Source: Mesorhizobium sp. YIM 152430 (GTDB lineage: Bacteria > Pseudomonadota > Alphaproteobacteria > Rhizobiales > Rhizobiaceae). From it: a stretch of DNA of 64,000 nucleotides. Made by a program: the position numbers and the translations under genes. The stretch is from the NCBI RefSeq assembly GCF_029210365.1, contig NZ_JARGES010000018.1, positions 248,001 through 312,000 on the forward strand, written 5' to 3'. This document shows positions 1 to 10,601 of the stretch, one piece after another (the stretch's first letter is position 1; the number at the start of each line of letters is the position of its first letter). The notes below the pieces were generated by a model that worked only from the letters and a program-made list of their open reading frames with translations, made no database searches and was not told the DNA's origin.

Positions 1-120
1 CTGGCCATCGAGGGGTTCTGGTCACTGCGCCTGATGGAAAGCGACTGCATCCGTCCCGACGAAGTCCAGCGCGTGCTGGACAGATTGGAACGGGAACTTG
101 AGGGCGTCGACCCCGCCTAG
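1..120 (+). CDS. C-terminal fragment of a probable TetR-type regulator (truncated by window start)
   Basis: An open frame enters from the left edge and ends at TAG 118-120, giving 39 residues that begin LAIEGFWSLRLMES. The rest is charged and helical (DEVQRVLDRLERELEG). The aliphatic/aromatic helix followed by a charged helix resembles the C-terminal ligand-domain tail of TetR-family regulators, but no DNA-binding domain is in view, so the family is a guess. Its stop overlaps the stop of the convergent dehydrogenase gene within a shared CTAG palindrome at 117-120, so there is no room for a terminator between them. Confidence 0.4.
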   Translation: MAIEGFWSLRLMESDCIRPDEVQRVLDRLERELEGVDPA

Positions 121-851
121 AGATTGCGCAGGTCGGTGATGACCTCATTGCCAAAGCCGTCCGACAGGAGATGGTCCGCGATCTTCGTGCCCGCCTCTGC
201 CGGCGACGAGAGGACGCCGTCGGCCTTCATCGCCTTGAACTGGTCGATGGCGGGAAATTGCTCGACGGTCGAGCCGCGAATGTCTGCCTGCATGTCGGTG
301 TCGATGACGCCGGGGGCAAGGCTCGAGATGCGCAGGCCGGCAATGCCGTCTTCGGCGACCGCGCGCGCATGATTGTCAAGCGCCGCCTTGGTCGCGCAAT
401 AGATGCTCCATCCGGCCATGCCGCGCCGTCCCGCACCTGACGAGATGTGGAGGATGCGACGGTCCCTGACTGGCGCCGCGACGGCCTGAAAGAGATCGGC
501 CAGCACCAGCGGTCCGGTCACGTTGAGCGTCACCGCCTTGGCTATGGCCTCCGCGCCGCCGGTTCCCACCGGGCCGATCGGCTTGACCATGCCGGCATTG
601 TTGACGAGCAGCACGCGCTCGGCGCCTGCACAGAACGCCTCGATCCGGTCGGCAAGCGCCCGGTCGGCGAGCGCCGCCGCATCGCCGAGATCAAGTGCAA
701 CCTGCGTCAGCTTCGCGCCGTTCGTCGCCGCCAGATGCGCGGAACTGCGCCGCGACAGGCCGAGCACGTCGACATGGCTGTCCAGCAGCGCAGCGGCGAT
801 CGCTTCGCCAAGCCCCCGGCTGTGTCCGGTCACGATAGCCTTCGTTTTCAT
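117..851 (-). CDS. SDR-family short-chain dehydrogenase/reductase
   Basis: A classical NAD(P)-dependent short-chain dehydrogenase of about 244 residues. The Rossmann motif TGHSRGLG lies at the N-terminus and NNAG follows in mid-protein. The catalytic Ser ([10 protein letters not shown]) and the Tyr/Lys pair YCATK are all present, so it should be active. The substrate is unknown; it looks like sepiapterin-reductase or 3-oxoacyl-reductase type SDRs. I chose ATG 851 because GGAGG at 857-861 lies at ribosome-binding distance. ATG 854 is adjacent and too close to that site, and an upstream extension to 935 is non-conserved in character. The gene is divergent from the transglutaminase gene at 991 across a short intergenic region. 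Confidence 0.88.
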   Translation of the reverse strand: MKTKAIVTGHSRGLGEAIAAALLDSHVDVLGLSRRSSAHLAATNGAKLTQVALDLGDAAALADRALADRIEAFCAGAERVLLVNNAGMVKPIGPVGTGGAEAIAKAVTLNVTGPLVLADLFQAVAAPVRDRRILHISSGAGRRGMAGWSIYCATKAALDNHARAVAEDGIAGLRISSLAPGVIDTDMQADIRGSTVEQFPAIDQFKAMKADGVLSSPAEAGTKIADHLLSDGFGNEVITDLRNL

Positions 852-990
852 CATTCCCTCCATCGTCGGTGCGCAAGGTGATGGCGTCGGACGGACCATG
901 CAACTCTTTTCCAACAAAGCTGTGGTGCAACGCACCTATTTGTGGAAACGTCGGCTCGACTCGATCCCACATGGAAGCTCCATCCGCCCG

Positions 991-3900
991 ATGTCGATCC
1001 TCGCTGCCATCAGCCATCTGACGCATTACAAATATGATCGCCCGGTCACGCTCGGCCCGCAGATCATCCGCCTGCGTCCCGCGCCGCACAGCCGCACGCG
1101 CGTCGTCTCGCATTCGCTGAAGGTCTCGCCCGACACCCATTTCGTGAACTACCAGCAGGACCCCTACGGCAACTGGCTGGCGCGCTACGTCTTTCCCGAG
1201 CCGGTGCGCGAACTGAAGATCGAGGTCGACCTCGTCGCCGACATGACGGTCTACAACCCCTTCGATTTCTTCGTCGAGGAGGAGGCCGAGCACTGGCCGT
1301 TCGACTATCCGGCCGCGTTGCAGGACGATCTCGTCATCTACCGCACGCCTGAACCGGCCGGCCCGCGTCTTCAGGCATTTCTCGACACCGTTCCGCGTGA
1401 GCGCACGCGCTCAGTCGATTTCGTCGTCAATCTCAATGCGCGGCTGGCCCGCGAGATCGGCTACGTCATCCGCATGGAGCCGGGCGTGCAAATGCCCGAG
1501 GAAACCTTCGAGCGCGCCTCCGGCTCGTGCCGCGACACGAGCTGGCTGCTCGTCCAGATTCTTCGACATCTGGGTTTCGCAGCGCGCTTCGTCTCGGGCT
1601 ACCTCATCCAGTTGAAGCCCGATCTCGTCGCCCTCGACGGGCCGGCGGGGACCGACCACGACTTCACCGACCTCCACGCCTGGGCCGAGGTCTACCTGCC
1701 TGGCGCGGGCTGGATCGGCCTCGATCCGACCTCCGGCCTCCTGACCGGGGAGAGTCATATCCCGCTTGCCGCTACGCCGCATTTTTCCAATGCCGCGCCG
1801 ATTTCCGGCATGGCGAGCTATGCCGAGGTCGATTTCGCCTTCGACATGAAGGTCATGCGGGTCGCCGAACATCCGCGCATCACCAAGCCTTTCTCCGACG
1901 AAGCCTGGACCGAACTCGACCGTCTCGGCGAGACCGTCGATAAGGCGCTCGAGGCGGGCGACGTGCGGCTGACCATGGGCGGCGAACCGACCTTCGTGTC
2001 GATCGACGATTTCGAATCCGCCGAATGGAACACCGACGCCGTCGGCCCGACCAAGCGCGCGCTCGCTGACCGGTTGATCCGGCGCCTGCGCGACCGCTTC
2101 GCGCCGGGCGGATTCCTGCATTACGGGCAGGGCAAGTGGTATCCGGGTGAGACGCTGCCGCGCTGGACATTTTCGCTCTATTGGCGCGAGGACGGCAAGC
2201 ACATCTGGCGCGATGCCGACCGGATCGCGACGGAAACTGGCGGCGGCGTGGCAACGCCTCAGGAGGCCGAAAGTCTGCTGCGGGCCATCGCCGGCGAGCT
2301 CGGTCTTCGGGGCGAAAACGTCGTCCCGGCCTATGAGGACCCGGCCGAGTGGCTGTTGAAGGAAGGCCAGCTTCCCGAGAACGTCACGCCGGAAAATTCC
2401 GAACTGAAGGACCCGGAGGAGCGCTACCGCATCGCGCGCGTCTTTTCGCGTGGCCTGACCGAGCCGTCCGGCTATGTCCTGCCGGTGCAGCGCTGGCAGG
2501 CGGCGGCGGCCGCGCCGCGCTGGATGTCCGAGGTCTGGAACGTGCGGCGCGGGCATCTCTTCCTCGTGCCCGGCGACAGCCCGGTGGGTTACCGCCTGCC
2601 GCTCGGCTCGCTCCCCTATGTGCCGCCGGCGCAATATCCCTATGTGAACCCGGCCGACCCGACCGAGGCGCGCGGTCCATTGCCCGAGCCGCCGGACCCG
2701 GAGCAAAAGGTCGCGAGCTTCACCGCCGCGACGCCGCAGCAGGCGATCGTGCCGCAGGAGATCGGTGAACTCGGCGGTGCCGTGCGCACCGCGCTCTCGG
2801 TCGAACCGCGCGACGGGCGGCTCTGCGTCTTCATGCCTCCAGTCGAGCGCATAGAGGACTATCTGGAACTGGTGGCCGCGGCCGAGAACGCCGCCGAAAA
2901 GCTCGGCGTCAAGGTTCATATCGAGGGCTACGCGCCGCCTGCCGACCCGCGCATGAACGTCATCCGCGTCGCCCCGGATCCGGGCGTCATCGAGGTCAAC
3001 ATCCACCCGGCCTCGTCCTGGCGCGACTGCGTGGCGACGACCGAGGCGATCTACGAGGAAGCGCGCCAGTGCCGGCTCGGCGCCGACAAGTTCATGATCG
3101 ACGGCCGGCACACCGGCACCGGCGGCGGCAACCATGTCGTCGTCGGCGGCCGCACGCCGATGGACAGTCCGTTCCTGCGCCGGCCCGACCTGTTGCGCAG
3201 CCTGATCCTCTACTGGCAGCGCCATCCCTCGCTCTCCTATCTGTTCTCCGGCCTCTTCATCGGCCCGACCAGCCAGGCGCCGCGGATCGACGAGGCCCGC
3301 CATGACGGGCTCTACGAGCTCGAGATCGCGATGGCGCAGATCCCCGATCCGTTGGATGGGAACCAGCCGCTGCCCTGGCTGACGGATCGGCTGCTGCGCA
3401 ATCTCCTGACCGACGTGACCGGCAACACGCACCGCGCGGAAATCTGCATCGACAAGCTCTATTCGCCGGACGGGCCGACCGGGCGATTGGGGCTGGTCGA
3501 ATTCCGCGGCTTCGAGATGCCGCCCAATCCGCGCATGTCGCTCGCGCAGCAATTGCTGGTCCGCGCCATCCTTGCGCGGCTCTGGCAGGCGCCGGTGAAG
3601 GGATCGTTCACGCGCTGGGGAACGGCGCTGCATGATCGCTTCATGCTCCAACATCACGTCTGGACGGATTTACTCGACGTCCTTTCAGATCTGAAGGATC
3701 ACGGCTTCGCTTTCCGTTCCGAATGGTTCGAGGCGCAGGCCGAGTTCCGCTTCCCGTTCTGCGGCGAGGTCGAGTATGAGGGCGTGAAGCTCGAACTGCG
3801 CCAGGCGCTTGAGCCGTGGCACGTTCTCGGCGAAACCGGCGCGATCGGCGGAACGGTGCGTTACACCGACAGTTCCACCGAGCGTCTTCAGGTCAAGCTT

Positions 3901-4296
3901 CAGGCGGCCGATCCGTCACGCTACGCCGTCACCTGCAACCGCCGCCGCGTGCCACTGGAAAAGGTGGCGAACGGCGTCGCGATCGCCGGCGTTCGCTACA
4001 AGGCGTGGCAGCCCGCCATGGCGCTTCACCCCGTTCTCGAAGTCGATACGCCACTGACCTTCGACATCTACGACAACTGGACCGGGCGGTCGCTCGGCGG
4101 CTGCGTCTACCACGTTGCCCATCCGGGCGGGCGCAACTACGAAACCTTCCCGGTCAACGGCAACGAGGCCGAGGCGCGCCGGCTTGCCCGTTTCGAGGGC
4201 TGGGGCCATACGCCCGGCCGCTTCGAGGCGGTGCGCGAGACGCCGCATCCCGAATTTCCCTCCACGCTCGACCTGAGGCGTCCGGCAAACCTATGA
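991..4296 (+). CDS. Transglutaminase-like protein fused to DUF2126
   Basis: A large cytoplasmic protein of 1101 residues. Residues 1-100 match the bacterial transglutaminase N-terminal beta region. A transglutaminase/protease core follows with Cys180 (SGSCRDTSW), His229 (DLHAWAEVY) and Asp245 (GLDPTSG), an intact catalytic triad. From about residue 320 to the end is DUF2126, with its hallmark [10 protein letters not shown] and the glycine-rich [14 protein letters not shown]. As I recall, DUF2126 has been grouped with glutamine-synthetase-like carboxylate-amine ligases, so the protein may both ligate and cleave or transfer amide bonds. The start is ATG 991, where the conserved domain begins; earlier in-frame starts add unconserved sequence and no clear ribosome site is visible. 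Its TGA overlaps the next gene's ATG (4293-4296), implying coupled translation. Confidence 0.9.
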   Translation: MSILAAISHLTHYKYDRPVTLGPQIIRLRPAPHSRTRVVSHSLKVSPDTHFVNYQQDPYGNWLARYVFPEPVRELKIEVDLVADMTVYNPFDFFVEEEAEHWPFDYPAALQDDLVIYRTPEPAGPRLQAFLDTVPRERTRSVDFVVNLNARLAREIGYVIRMEPGVQMPEETFERASGSCRDTSWLLVQILRHLGFAARFVSGYLIQLKPDLVALDGPAGTDHDFTDLHAWAEVYLPGAGWIGLDPTSGLLTGESHIPLAATPHFSNAAPISGMASYAEVDFAFDMKVMRVAEHPRITKPFSDEAWTELDRLGETVDKALEAGDVRLTMGGEPTFVSIDDFESAEWNTDAVGPTKRALADRLIRRLRDRFAPGGFLHYGQGKWYPGETLPRWTFSLYWREDGKHIWRDADRIATETGGGVATPQEAESLLRAIAGELGLRGENVVPAYEDPAEWLLKEGQLPENVTPENSELKDPEERYRIARVFSRGLTEPSGYVLPVQRWQAAAAAPRWMSEVWNVRRGHLFLVPGDSPVGYRLPLGSLPYVPPAQYPYVNPADPTEARGPLPEPPDPEQKVASFTAATPQQAIVPQEIGELGGAVRTALSVEPRDGRLCVFMPPVERIEDYLELVAAAENAAEKLGVKVHIEGYAPPADPRMNVIRVAPDPGVIEVNIHPASSWRDCVATTEAIYEEARQCRLGADKFMIDGRHTGTGGGNHVVVGGRTPMDSPFLRRPDLLRSLILYWQRHPSLSYLFSGLFIGPTSQAPRIDEARHDGLYELEIAMAQIPDPLDGNQPLPWLTDRLLRNLLTDVTGNTHRAEICIDKLYSPDGPTGRLGLVEFRGFEMPPNPRMSLAQQLLVRAILARLWQAPVKGSFTRWGTALHDRFMLQHHVWTDLLDVLSDLKDHGFAFRSEWFEAQAEFRFPFCGEVEYEGVKLELRQALEPWHVLGETGAIGGTVRYTDSSTERLQVKLQAADPSRYAVTCNRRRVPLEKVANGVAIAGVRYKAWQPAMALHPVLEVDTPLTFDIYDNWTGRSLGGCVYHVAHPGGRNYETFPVNGNEAEARRLARFEGWGHTPGRFEAVRETPHPEFPSTLDLRRPANL

Positions 4297-6671
4297 GTGT
4301 CCCGTCGCCGCGCATCTCCCGCGAACGAAGGCGCACCGCGCTCCTGGAAACCTATCGCGCGTTTCCCGGAACGCATGACGAGCTTCTGGATGCCGGCGGC
4401 GCGGTGCGCCCGCTCTGGCGCGGCCTCGTCGATGACCTTGCGCGGATGCAGCCGGGCGAGATCGAGAACCGCGTCGCGCGCGGGGACGAATATCTGCGCG
4501 ATGCCGGCGTCTATCTGCGCCAGTTCGGCGCGGGCGATGCCGAGCGCGTCTGGCCGCTCAGCCATCTGCCGGTCCTGATCCACGAGACCGACTGGTCCGA
4601 CCTCGTCGCCGGGCTCGTCCAGCGCGCCGAGCTTCTGGAGACTATCGCGGCCGACATCTACGGCGAAAACCGGCTCGTCGCGGACGGGCATCTGCCGGCG
4701 GCGATCGTGGCGCAAAGCCCCGAATGGCTGCGCCCGATGGTCGGCGTGCCGCCCGCATCGGGTCACCGCCTGCACATCGTCGCCTTCGACGTGGCGCGCT
4801 CGGTCGAGGGGAACTGGTGGGTGCTCGGGGACCGCACGCAGGCGCCGTCCGGCGCCGGCTTCGCACTGGAAAACCGCGTCGCGACCGCGCGTATATTCTC
4901 CGAACTCTACGCCCACACCAACGTCCATCGCCTCGCCGGCTTCTTCCGCGATTTCCGCTCCAGCCTGCAATCGCTGGCGCCGGGTGGGGAGGGGCGCGCC
5001 GCGATTCTGACGCCGGGCCCGCACAGCGACACCTATTTCGAGCACGCCTATATCGCGCGTTATCTCGGCCTGTCGCTTCTGGAAGGCGAGGATTTGACCG
5101 TGCGCGACAGCCGCCTGATGGTGCGCACGGTTTCCGGCCCGCAGCCGGTCGGCGTCCTGTGGAGGCGTCTCGATGCGAGCTATGCCGATCCGCTCGAACT
5201 CGACGACCGCTCGCGGCTCGGCACGCCAGGTCTCATGTCGGCCCTGCGGCAGGGCAGCCTCGCCATGGTCAACGCGCTCGGCGTCGGCGTTCTCGAAACG
5301 CGCGCGCTCCTCGCCTTCCTGCCCCGCCTCTCCGAAATCCTCCATGGCGAACCGCTCGCGCTTCCCAATGTCGCCACATGGTGGTGCGGCGACGAAGCAA
5401 CGCGGACGGCCGTCGCGGAGCGGAGCGATCTGCATCGCTCCTCCGCGCTCTCGACCAGCCTTCCCTATGAAGGCGACATACCGCTATCCACGCACGGCTT
5501 TTCGATCGACGCCTCGCCTGCGACGCATCCCGAACTCTTCGTCGCGCAGGAGATCGTCTCGCTCGGCTCGACGCCGGCGCTCGACGGCGAAAGGTTGGTC
5601 GCGCGGCCGTTCAGCCTGCGTGTCTTTCTGGCCCGCACGGCCGATGGCTGGCAGGCGCTACCCGGCGGCTATGCGCGCATCGCGGCGGGCGAGGGCGGTG
5701 CGGCGAGCCTCGCGCTCGGCGGCAAGGTCGCCGATGTCTGGGTCGTCGCCGACAGGCCGGTCGAGGCGATCAGCCTCCTCTCCGGCGAGCACGCGGCCAA
5801 TCTCAAGGCGCAGCAGGGCGCGCTGCCGGCCCGCGCCGCCGACAATCTCTTCTGGCTCGGGCGCTATGTGGAACGCGCCGAGGACACGATGCGGCTCGTG
5901 CGTGCCTATCGCGTCCGCGCGGCGGAGGCCGGTGGCGAGGAGACGCCGCTGCTCGTTCATTTCGGCGAATTGCTGGAGGATTTGGGCATCGACCTTGCCC
6001 AGCGCATCCCAGAGGCGCTGTCCGCAACCATCGGCTCGGCCGTCTTCAGCGCCTCCAAGGTGCGCGACCGTTTCTCGGTCGATGGCTGGGCGGCGCTCAA
6101 GGATTTGGCCGCAACGACCCAAAGTATGAGCGAAAAAGACGAGGTTTCGGACGCAAACGGACGGATAATGGGCGTTCTTTTGCGCAAAATCACCGGTTTT
6201 TCCGGCCTTGCGCATGAGAATATGTACCGTTTCACCGGCTGGCGCTTCATGCGCATCGGCCGCTCGCTCGAGCGCGCCATCGCCACAGCCTCCATGCTCG
6301 GCCTCATGATCGCCGACGACGCGCCGGAAGGCGCGCTCGACATCGCCATCGAGATCGGCGACAGCGTTCTGACCCATCGCCGCCGCTTTTCGCTCGAGGC
6401 CAGTGTCGAAAGCGTGGTCGCGCTTCTGGCGCTCGACCCGATGAACCCGCGCTCGATCCTGTTCCAGGTCGCGGAGATCAACGATCAGGTGCAGTTGCTT
6501 CCCGATGGTGGCCTTGCCGGCCGCGCCGGCGATCTCGCGCGGGCAGCACTACGGTTGCACACGCAGCTTGCAACCACCCAGGCCGGAGAGGTCGACACCG
6601 CCTTTCTCGAACGCGTGCATGGCGAACTGGAAATCATCTCCGATCTCGTCGCCGCGGCATATCTGGGATGA
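4293..6671 (+). CDS. Circularly permuted ATP-grasp / Alpha-E fusion protein
   Basis: This 792-residue protein joins two families that are often separate genes. Roughly residues 1-480 are the circularly permuted ATP-grasp type 2 domain (COG2308-like), a predicted ATP-dependent carboxylate-amine ligase. From about residue 511 ([20 protein letters not shown]) to the end is the all-helical Alpha-E domain (COG2307-like). These families are known to co-occur with transglutaminases in predicted peptide synthesis or protein-modification operons. The ATG sits inside the stop of the upstream transglutaminase-DUF2126 gene, and the second transglutaminase starts seven bases downstream, so the three form one operon. 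Substrate and product are unknown. Fusion should fix the two activities at equal stoichiometry. Confidence 0.9.
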   Translation: MSVPSPRISRERRRTALLETYRAFPGTHDELLDAGGAVRPLWRGLVDDLARMQPGEIENRVARGDEYLRDAGVYLRQFGAGDAERVWPLSHLPVLIHETDWSDLVAGLVQRAELLETIAADIYGENRLVADGHLPAAIVAQSPEWLRPMVGVPPASGHRLHIVAFDVARSVEGNWWVLGDRTQAPSGAGFALENRVATARIFSELYAHTNVHRLAGFFRDFRSSLQSLAPGGEGRAAILTPGPHSDTYFEHAYIARYLGLSLLEGEDLTVRDSRLMVRTVSGPQPVGVLWRRLDASYADPLELDDRSRLGTPGLMSALRQGSLAMVNALGVGVLETRALLAFLPRLSEILHGEPLALPNVATWWCGDEATRTAVAERSDLHRSSALSTSLPYEGDIPLSTHGFSIDASPATHPELFVAQEIVSLGSTPALDGERLVARPFSLRVFLARTADGWQALPGGYARIAAGEGGAASLALGGKVADVWVVADRPVEAISLLSGEHAANLKAQQGALPARAADNLFWLGRYVERAEDTMRLVRAYRVRAAEAGGEETPLLVHFGELLEDLGIDLAQRIPEALSATIGSAVFSASKVRDRFSVDGWAALKDLAATTQSMSEKDEVSDANGRIMGVLLRKITGFSGLAHENMYRFTGWRFMRIGRSLERAIATASMLGLMIADDAPEGALDIAIEIGDSVLTHRRRFSLEASVESVVALLALDPMNPRSILFQVAEINDQVQLLPDGGLAGRAGDLARAALRLHTQLATTQAGEVDTAFLERVHGELEIISDLVAAAYLG

Positions 6672-6677
6672 CGCGCC

Positions 6678-7550
6678 ATGCTCTATGACATCAAGCTGAC
6701 CATGCGCTTCGACTATTCCGGGCTTGCCGGCGGCGGGCGCCATGCGATCCGGGTGTTGCCGCAGACGCTCGGCGCGCATCAACGGATGATCGCCGGCCAT
6801 GTCGACGTCGACCCGGTGCCGCGCGAGCGCTCGGCGCGGGTGGATTTCTTCGGCAATCCGGTCACCGACTGCGCCTTCGACGCCATCCCCGACGATCTGG
6901 TTTATACCGCGCAGGCGCGGGTGGAGCGCACGGCGCCGTCCTATGCCAATTCGGATTCGACTCTGCTAGCCGATCTGCGCGCCGAACTCGATGCCGACAG
7001 GACGCTTCTGGCGCGCTCGCCGGCGCATTTCCTCAACGCATCGGCCCTCGTCCCGCCCCATGCGGGCATCCGCGACTACGCGCGGCAACATTCATCGCGA
7101 ACCGTCTATGAGACGGCGCTGGCTCTCAATGCGGCGCTGCACAAGGACATGCGCTACGACGCCGAGGCGACCGATGTCGACACGCCGCTGGCCGAAGCTT
7201 TCGAAGCGCGGCACGGCGTCTGCCAGGATTTCAGCCACATCATGATCGCCGGTCTGCGGCATCTCGGCGTTCCCGCCGCCTATGTCAGCGGCTATCTTCG
7301 CACCATTCCGCCGAAGGGCAAGCCGCGGCTAGAAGGCGCCGACGCGATGCACGCCTGGGTGTCGGCCTGGTGCGGGGCGAAAACCGGCTGGGTCGAGTTC
7401 GACCCGACCAACGACCTCGTGGTCGGCGCCGACCACATCGTCGTCGGCTATGGCCGCGACTATGCCGACGTGCCGCCGGTGCGCGGCGTCATCCGCACCG
7501 CCGGCGGTCAGACGGCAACGCAGGCCGTCGACGTGTTGCCGCTCGATTAG
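6678..7550 (+). CDS. Transglutaminase-family cysteine protease-like protein
   Basis: A 290-residue protein with the bacterial transglutaminase N-terminal region followed by the core. The catalytic residues are Cys182 (HGVCQDFSH), His225 (DAMHAWVSAW) and Asp242 (WVEFDPTND). No signal peptide or membrane segment is visible, so it is probably cytoplasmic. It closes the transglutaminase/ATP-grasp/Alpha-E operon. In many genomes an HslV-like Anbu protease gene lies beside such sets; here the next gene is the convergent manC, five bases away, so no Anbu gene is linked. It is predicted to hydrolyse or transfer peptide amide bonds made by the neighbouring ligases. Confidence 0.9.
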   Translation: MLYDIKLTMRFDYSGLAGGGRHAIRVLPQTLGAHQRMIAGHVDVDPVPRERSARVDFFGNPVTDCAFDAIPDDLVYTAQARVERTAPSYANSDSTLLADLRAELDADRTLLARSPAHFLNASALVPPHAGIRDYARQHSSRTVYETALALNAALHKDMRYDAEATDVDTPLAEAFEARHGVCQDFSHIMIAGLRHLGVPAAYVSGYLRTIPPKGKPRLEGADAMHAWVSAWCGAKTGWVEFDPTNDLVVGADHIVVGYGRDYADVPPVRGVIRTAGGQTATQAVDVLPLD

Positions 7551-7555
7551 CTGGT

Positions 7556-8959
7556 CTACGACCTTCCGTAGCGGTCCTCGAAGCGCACGATGTCGTCCTC
7601 GCCGAGATAGGAGCCGGTCTGGACCTCGATCAGTTCGAGCGGAATCTTGCCGGGATTTTCGAGCGCGTGGATCTCGCCGAGCGGGATGTAGACGGATTCG
7701 TTCTCCGTCAGCATGATCGTCTCCTCGCCCTTATGCACCCGCGCCGTACCGCGCACGACGACCCAGTGCTCGGAACGATGATGGTGCATCTGCACCGACA
7801 ATTTGGCGCCCGGATTGACAGTGATGCGCTTCACCTGATCGCGCTCGCCGACATCGATGGAATCGTAGTGCCCCCATGGCCGGTAGACGTCGCGGTGGTT
7901 CAAGTGCTCGGTGCGGCCTGCCTCGCGCAACTGGTCGACGATTCCCTTGACGTCCTGCACCTTGTCCCGGTGCGCGACCAGGAGCGCGTCCTTGGTTTCG
8001 ATGACGACGAGGTTTTCGATGCCGACCAGCGCGACGAGGCGTCCGTCCGCGCGCACCAGCGTGTTGCGCGTGCCGATCGACAGCACGTCGCCCGAGAAGG
8101 AATTGCCGTCTGCGTCCCGCTCCTGCACCGACAGGAGTGCAGACCACGAGCCGATGTCGTTCCACTCTGCATCGAGCGGCAGGACGACGGCGTCTTTCGT
8201 CTTTTCCATCACCGCATAGTCGATGGATTCGGAGGGGCACTCCTGGAACGCCTTGGCGTCGATCCGCACGAACTGCATGTCTGGCGTCGTGGCAGCCATG
8301 GCCTGCCGACAGGCGGACAGGATATCGGGCCTGAACTTCTTCAGTTCTTCGAGATAGCGCCGCGCGCGGAACATGAACATGCCGCTGTTCCAGAGATAGT
8401 TGCCCTCGGCGACGTAACGCTCGGCAGTGGCGGCGTCGGGCTTTTCTTCGAACGCGGCGACCTCGAAACCGGCCCCGAGCGGATTGCCCTTGCGAATATA
8501 GCCGTAGCCCGTCTCCGCGCTTGCCGGCACGATGCCAAATGTGACGAGCTTGCCCTCGGTTGCCAGCTTGATGCCGGCGCGCACGCAATCGCGGAATGCT
8601 TCGGATTGGCGAATATGATGGTCGGCGGCCAGGACGAGCAGGACCGGATCGTGCCCGGCTGCCGATGCGCGGATCGCGGCGAGCGCAATGGCGGGCGCGG
8701 TGTTGCGCCCGACTGGCTCAAGCAGGATCGTCGCATCGCCCTGGCCGGCGACGCGCATCTGCTCGGCGGCGAGGAAACGCTGTTCCTCGTTGCAGATGAC
8801 GAGCGGGGTCCGCCCGTCTAGGCCTTCGAGCCGCGTGACGGTCGCCTGCAACATGGTCTGGCTGCCGATGAGGGCATGAAACTGCTTCGGGTAGAGCTGG
8901 CGCGAGAGTGGCCAGAGCCGGGTCCCCGACCCGCCAGCCATGATGATCGGCAAGAGCAT
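7556..8959 (-). CDS. manC: Mannose-1-phosphate guanylyltransferase / mannose-6-phosphate isomerase (bifunctional)
   Basis: A type II bifunctional enzyme of 467 residues, the usual length for ManC/AlgA/XanB. The N-terminal nucleotidyltransferase has the signature [14 protein letters not shown] and the EKPDA sugar-binding motif. The C-terminal cupin isomerase domain has the metal-site stretch [14 protein letters not shown]. It makes mannose-6-phosphate from fructose-6-phosphate and GDP-mannose from mannose-1-phosphate and GTP. The start ATG 8959 puts the signature at residue 6; the frame extends upstream without conserved content. It is divergent from manB (9081), so the two probably share a control region and together supply GDP-mannose to the polysaccharide locus. 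Confidence 0.93.
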   Translation of the reverse strand: MLLPIIMAGGSGTRLWPLSRQLYPKQFHALIGSQTMLQATVTRLEGLDGRTPLVICNEEQRFLAAEQMRVAGQGDATILLEPVGRNTAPAIALAAIRASAAGHDPVLLVLAADHHIRQSEAFRDCVRAGIKLATEGKLVTFGIVPASAETGYGYIRKGNPLGAGFEVAAFEEKPDAATAERYVAEGNYLWNSGMFMFRARRYLEELKKFRPDILSACRQAMAATTPDMQFVRIDAKAFQECPSESIDYAVMEKTKDAVVLPLDAEWNDIGSWSALLSVQERDADGNSFSGDVLSIGTRNTLVRADGRLVALVGIENLVVIETKDALLVAHRDKVQDVKGIVDQLREAGRTEHLNHRDVYRPWGHYDSIDVGERDQVKRITVNPGAKLSVQMHHHRSEHWVVVRGTARVHKGEETIMLTENESVYIPLGEIHALENPGKIPLELIEVQTGSYLGEDDIVRFEDRYGRS

Positions 8960-9080
8960 TCGCGCGTCCCCGCTGTCTTTCCCGGTTCTATCCGGGAGCA
9001 TTCATGACAAAGTCGAATTTACATGTCGTGAACGCAAATCGTGCAACTTGCCCGATAAAGTCTTCCGTGGAGGCAGCGCA

Positions 9081-10445
9081 GTGGGATCGCCTTTCAAGGC
9101 TTACGATGTTCGCGGCCGCATCCCGCAGGAGGTCGACGTCGCCTTCATGCACCGGTTCGGCAAGGCGGTCGGCCGCGAATTGTCGCCGCGCGCGGTCGTT
9201 ATCGGTCATGACATGCGCCAGGAAAGTCCCGCCTTCGCGCTGGCGCTGGCGCAGGGGCTTCTGGACGCAGGCGTCGATGTTCTGCCATTGGGCATGTGCG
9301 GTACCGAGGAGGTCTATTTCCACACCGCCGCGAGCGGCGCCGATGCCGGGCTGATGGTCACGGCCAGCCACAATCCGGCCGACTATAACGGGTTGAAGAT
9401 GGTGCTGTCCGGCGCGCGGGCCGCAACGCGCGAAAACGTCCTTGACGCGCTGGAGAGCGTCGTCCTGTCAGAAATCCCGCTGCCGCCGGTAGCAAACTAC
9501 GCGGCACGCGGACGTCTGCACGACATCCTGCCGCGCCGCGCCTATGTCGACCGGTTGCTCGCCTCAGTCGCCGACAAGGCGCTGAGGCCGATGAAGGTCG
9601 TGGTCCACGCCGGCAATGGCTGCGCCGGGCCCGTGCTCGACATGCTGGAGCCGCACCTGCCCTTTGAGTTCGTGCGCGTCGACCACGAGCCCGATCCGCG
9701 CCTGCCGAACGGCATCCCGAACCCGCTTCTGCCGGAAAAGCGCCTGCGCGCGAGCGCCGCCGTGCGCGAGACGGGTGCCGATCTCGGCATCGCCTGGGAC
9801 GGCGATTTCGACCGCTGCTTCCTCTACGACCATCGCGGCGAATTCGTCGAAGGCTACTACCTGGTCGGCATGATCGCGGCGACCATGCTGCGCGACCATC
9901 CCGGCTCGCCGATCATCTACGATCCGCGCGTCTGCTGGAACACGATCGATATCGTCGAGAAGGCGGGCGGAGTGGCCAAACCCTGCCCGACGGGTCATGC
10001 CTTCTTCAAGCAGAAGATGCGCGAGGAAGACGCGGTCTATGGCGGCGAGATGAGCGCGCATCATTACTTCCGCGATTTCGCCTATTGCGATTCCGGGATG
10101 CTTGCCTGGCTTGCGATTGTCGCGGAACTGTCGGCGCGCGACATTGCCCTTGCCGATCTCCTCGCTGACCGTATCGCGGCATTTCCCTGTTCCGGCGAGA
10201 TCAATTTCACCATTGCCGACAGCCGCAGGGTCCAGCAACGCATCGCCGACAATTTGGCAGGCAAGGCGCGTTCGACCGATTGGCTGGACGGGCTGTCGAT
10301 GGAGTTCGACGACTGGCGCCTGAACCTGCGCGCGTCGAACACCGAGCCGCTTCTGCGCCTCAACCTGGAGACGCGCGGCGACGTCGCGCTCCTCGCCGAC
10401 AGGCAGGCGGCCGTGGAAGCGATGATCCGCGACGATCGCACCTGA
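9081..10445 (+). CDS. manB: Phosphomannomutase
   Basis: An alpha-D-phosphohexomutase of 454 residues that interconverts mannose-6-phosphate and mannose-1-phosphate. The phosphoserine loop TASHNPADYNG, the metal loop DGDFDRC and the sugar-binding loop GGEMSAHHYF are all present. The last is typical of ManB/CpsG rather than phosphoglucomutase. I place the start at GTG 9081: it has GGAGG at 9069-9073 with seven-base spacing and puts the conserved SPFKAYDVRG right at the N-terminus, whereas the frame upstream encodes low-quality sequence. With the divergent manC it completes GDP-mannose synthesis. A perfect hairpin (10464-10500) separates it from glmS. Confidence 0.92.
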   Translation: MGSPFKAYDVRGRIPQEVDVAFMHRFGKAVGRELSPRAVVIGHDMRQESPAFALALAQGLLDAGVDVLPLGMCGTEEVYFHTAASGADAGLMVTASHNPADYNGLKMVLSGARAATRENVLDALESVVLSEIPLPPVANYAARGRLHDILPRRAYVDRLLASVADKALRPMKVVVHAGNGCAGPVLDMLEPHLPFEFVRVDHEPDPRLPNGIPNPLLPEKRLRASAAVRETGADLGIAWDGDFDRCFLYDHRGEFVEGYYLVGMIAATMLRDHPGSPIIYDPRVCWNTIDIVEKAGGVAKPCPTGHAFFKQKMREEDAVYGGEMSAHHYFRDFAYCDSGMLAWLAIVAELSARDIALADLLADRIAAFPCSGEINFTIADSRRVQQRIADNLAGKARSTDWLDGLSMEFDDWRLNLRASNTEPLLRLNLETRGDVALLADRQAAVEAMIRDDRT

Positions 10446-10463
10446 CGCGTTGGGGCGCCAGCC

Positions 10464-10500
10464 TTGCGGCGGCAAAACCGCAATGCTATGGCCGCCGCAA
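10464..10500 (+). terminator. Strong stem-loop between manB and glmS
   Basis: A perfect 10-bp inverted repeat, TTGCGGCGGC (10464-10473) and GCCGCCGCAA (10491-10500), encloses a 17-base loop. It lies 18 bases after the manB stop and about 100 bases before glmS. There is no T-run after it, so it is not a textbook intrinsic terminator. It could be a transcription pause or rho-assisted end, or an mRNA-stabilising or processing structure between the two genes. Confidence 0.5.
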
Positions 10501-10601
10501 CATCATGCTGCGCGATCCCGTGTCCACCTGGAGTCGCGGTGCAGCTTTGCCCGAAATGGATGCCGCCATGCGGGGCGGCGCCTTCCCGATGAGGTCCTGA
10601 T

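Noticed and set aside
117-120. Shared CTAG at convergent stop codons as a special site
   Set aside because: CTAG is palindromic and supplies TAG on both strands, so two stops can share it without any further function.
1411-3657. A 748-codon minus-strand open frame
   Set aside because: It is antisense to the transglutaminase-DUF2126 gene, rich in Arg/Asp/Gly/Gln with no domain, and is the expected GC-rich mirror of a real gene.
10446-10601. glmS ribozyme/riboswitch in the glmS leader
   Set aside because: The glmS ribozyme is a Gram-positive element, and the leader here shows only a simple stem-loop with no matching core.
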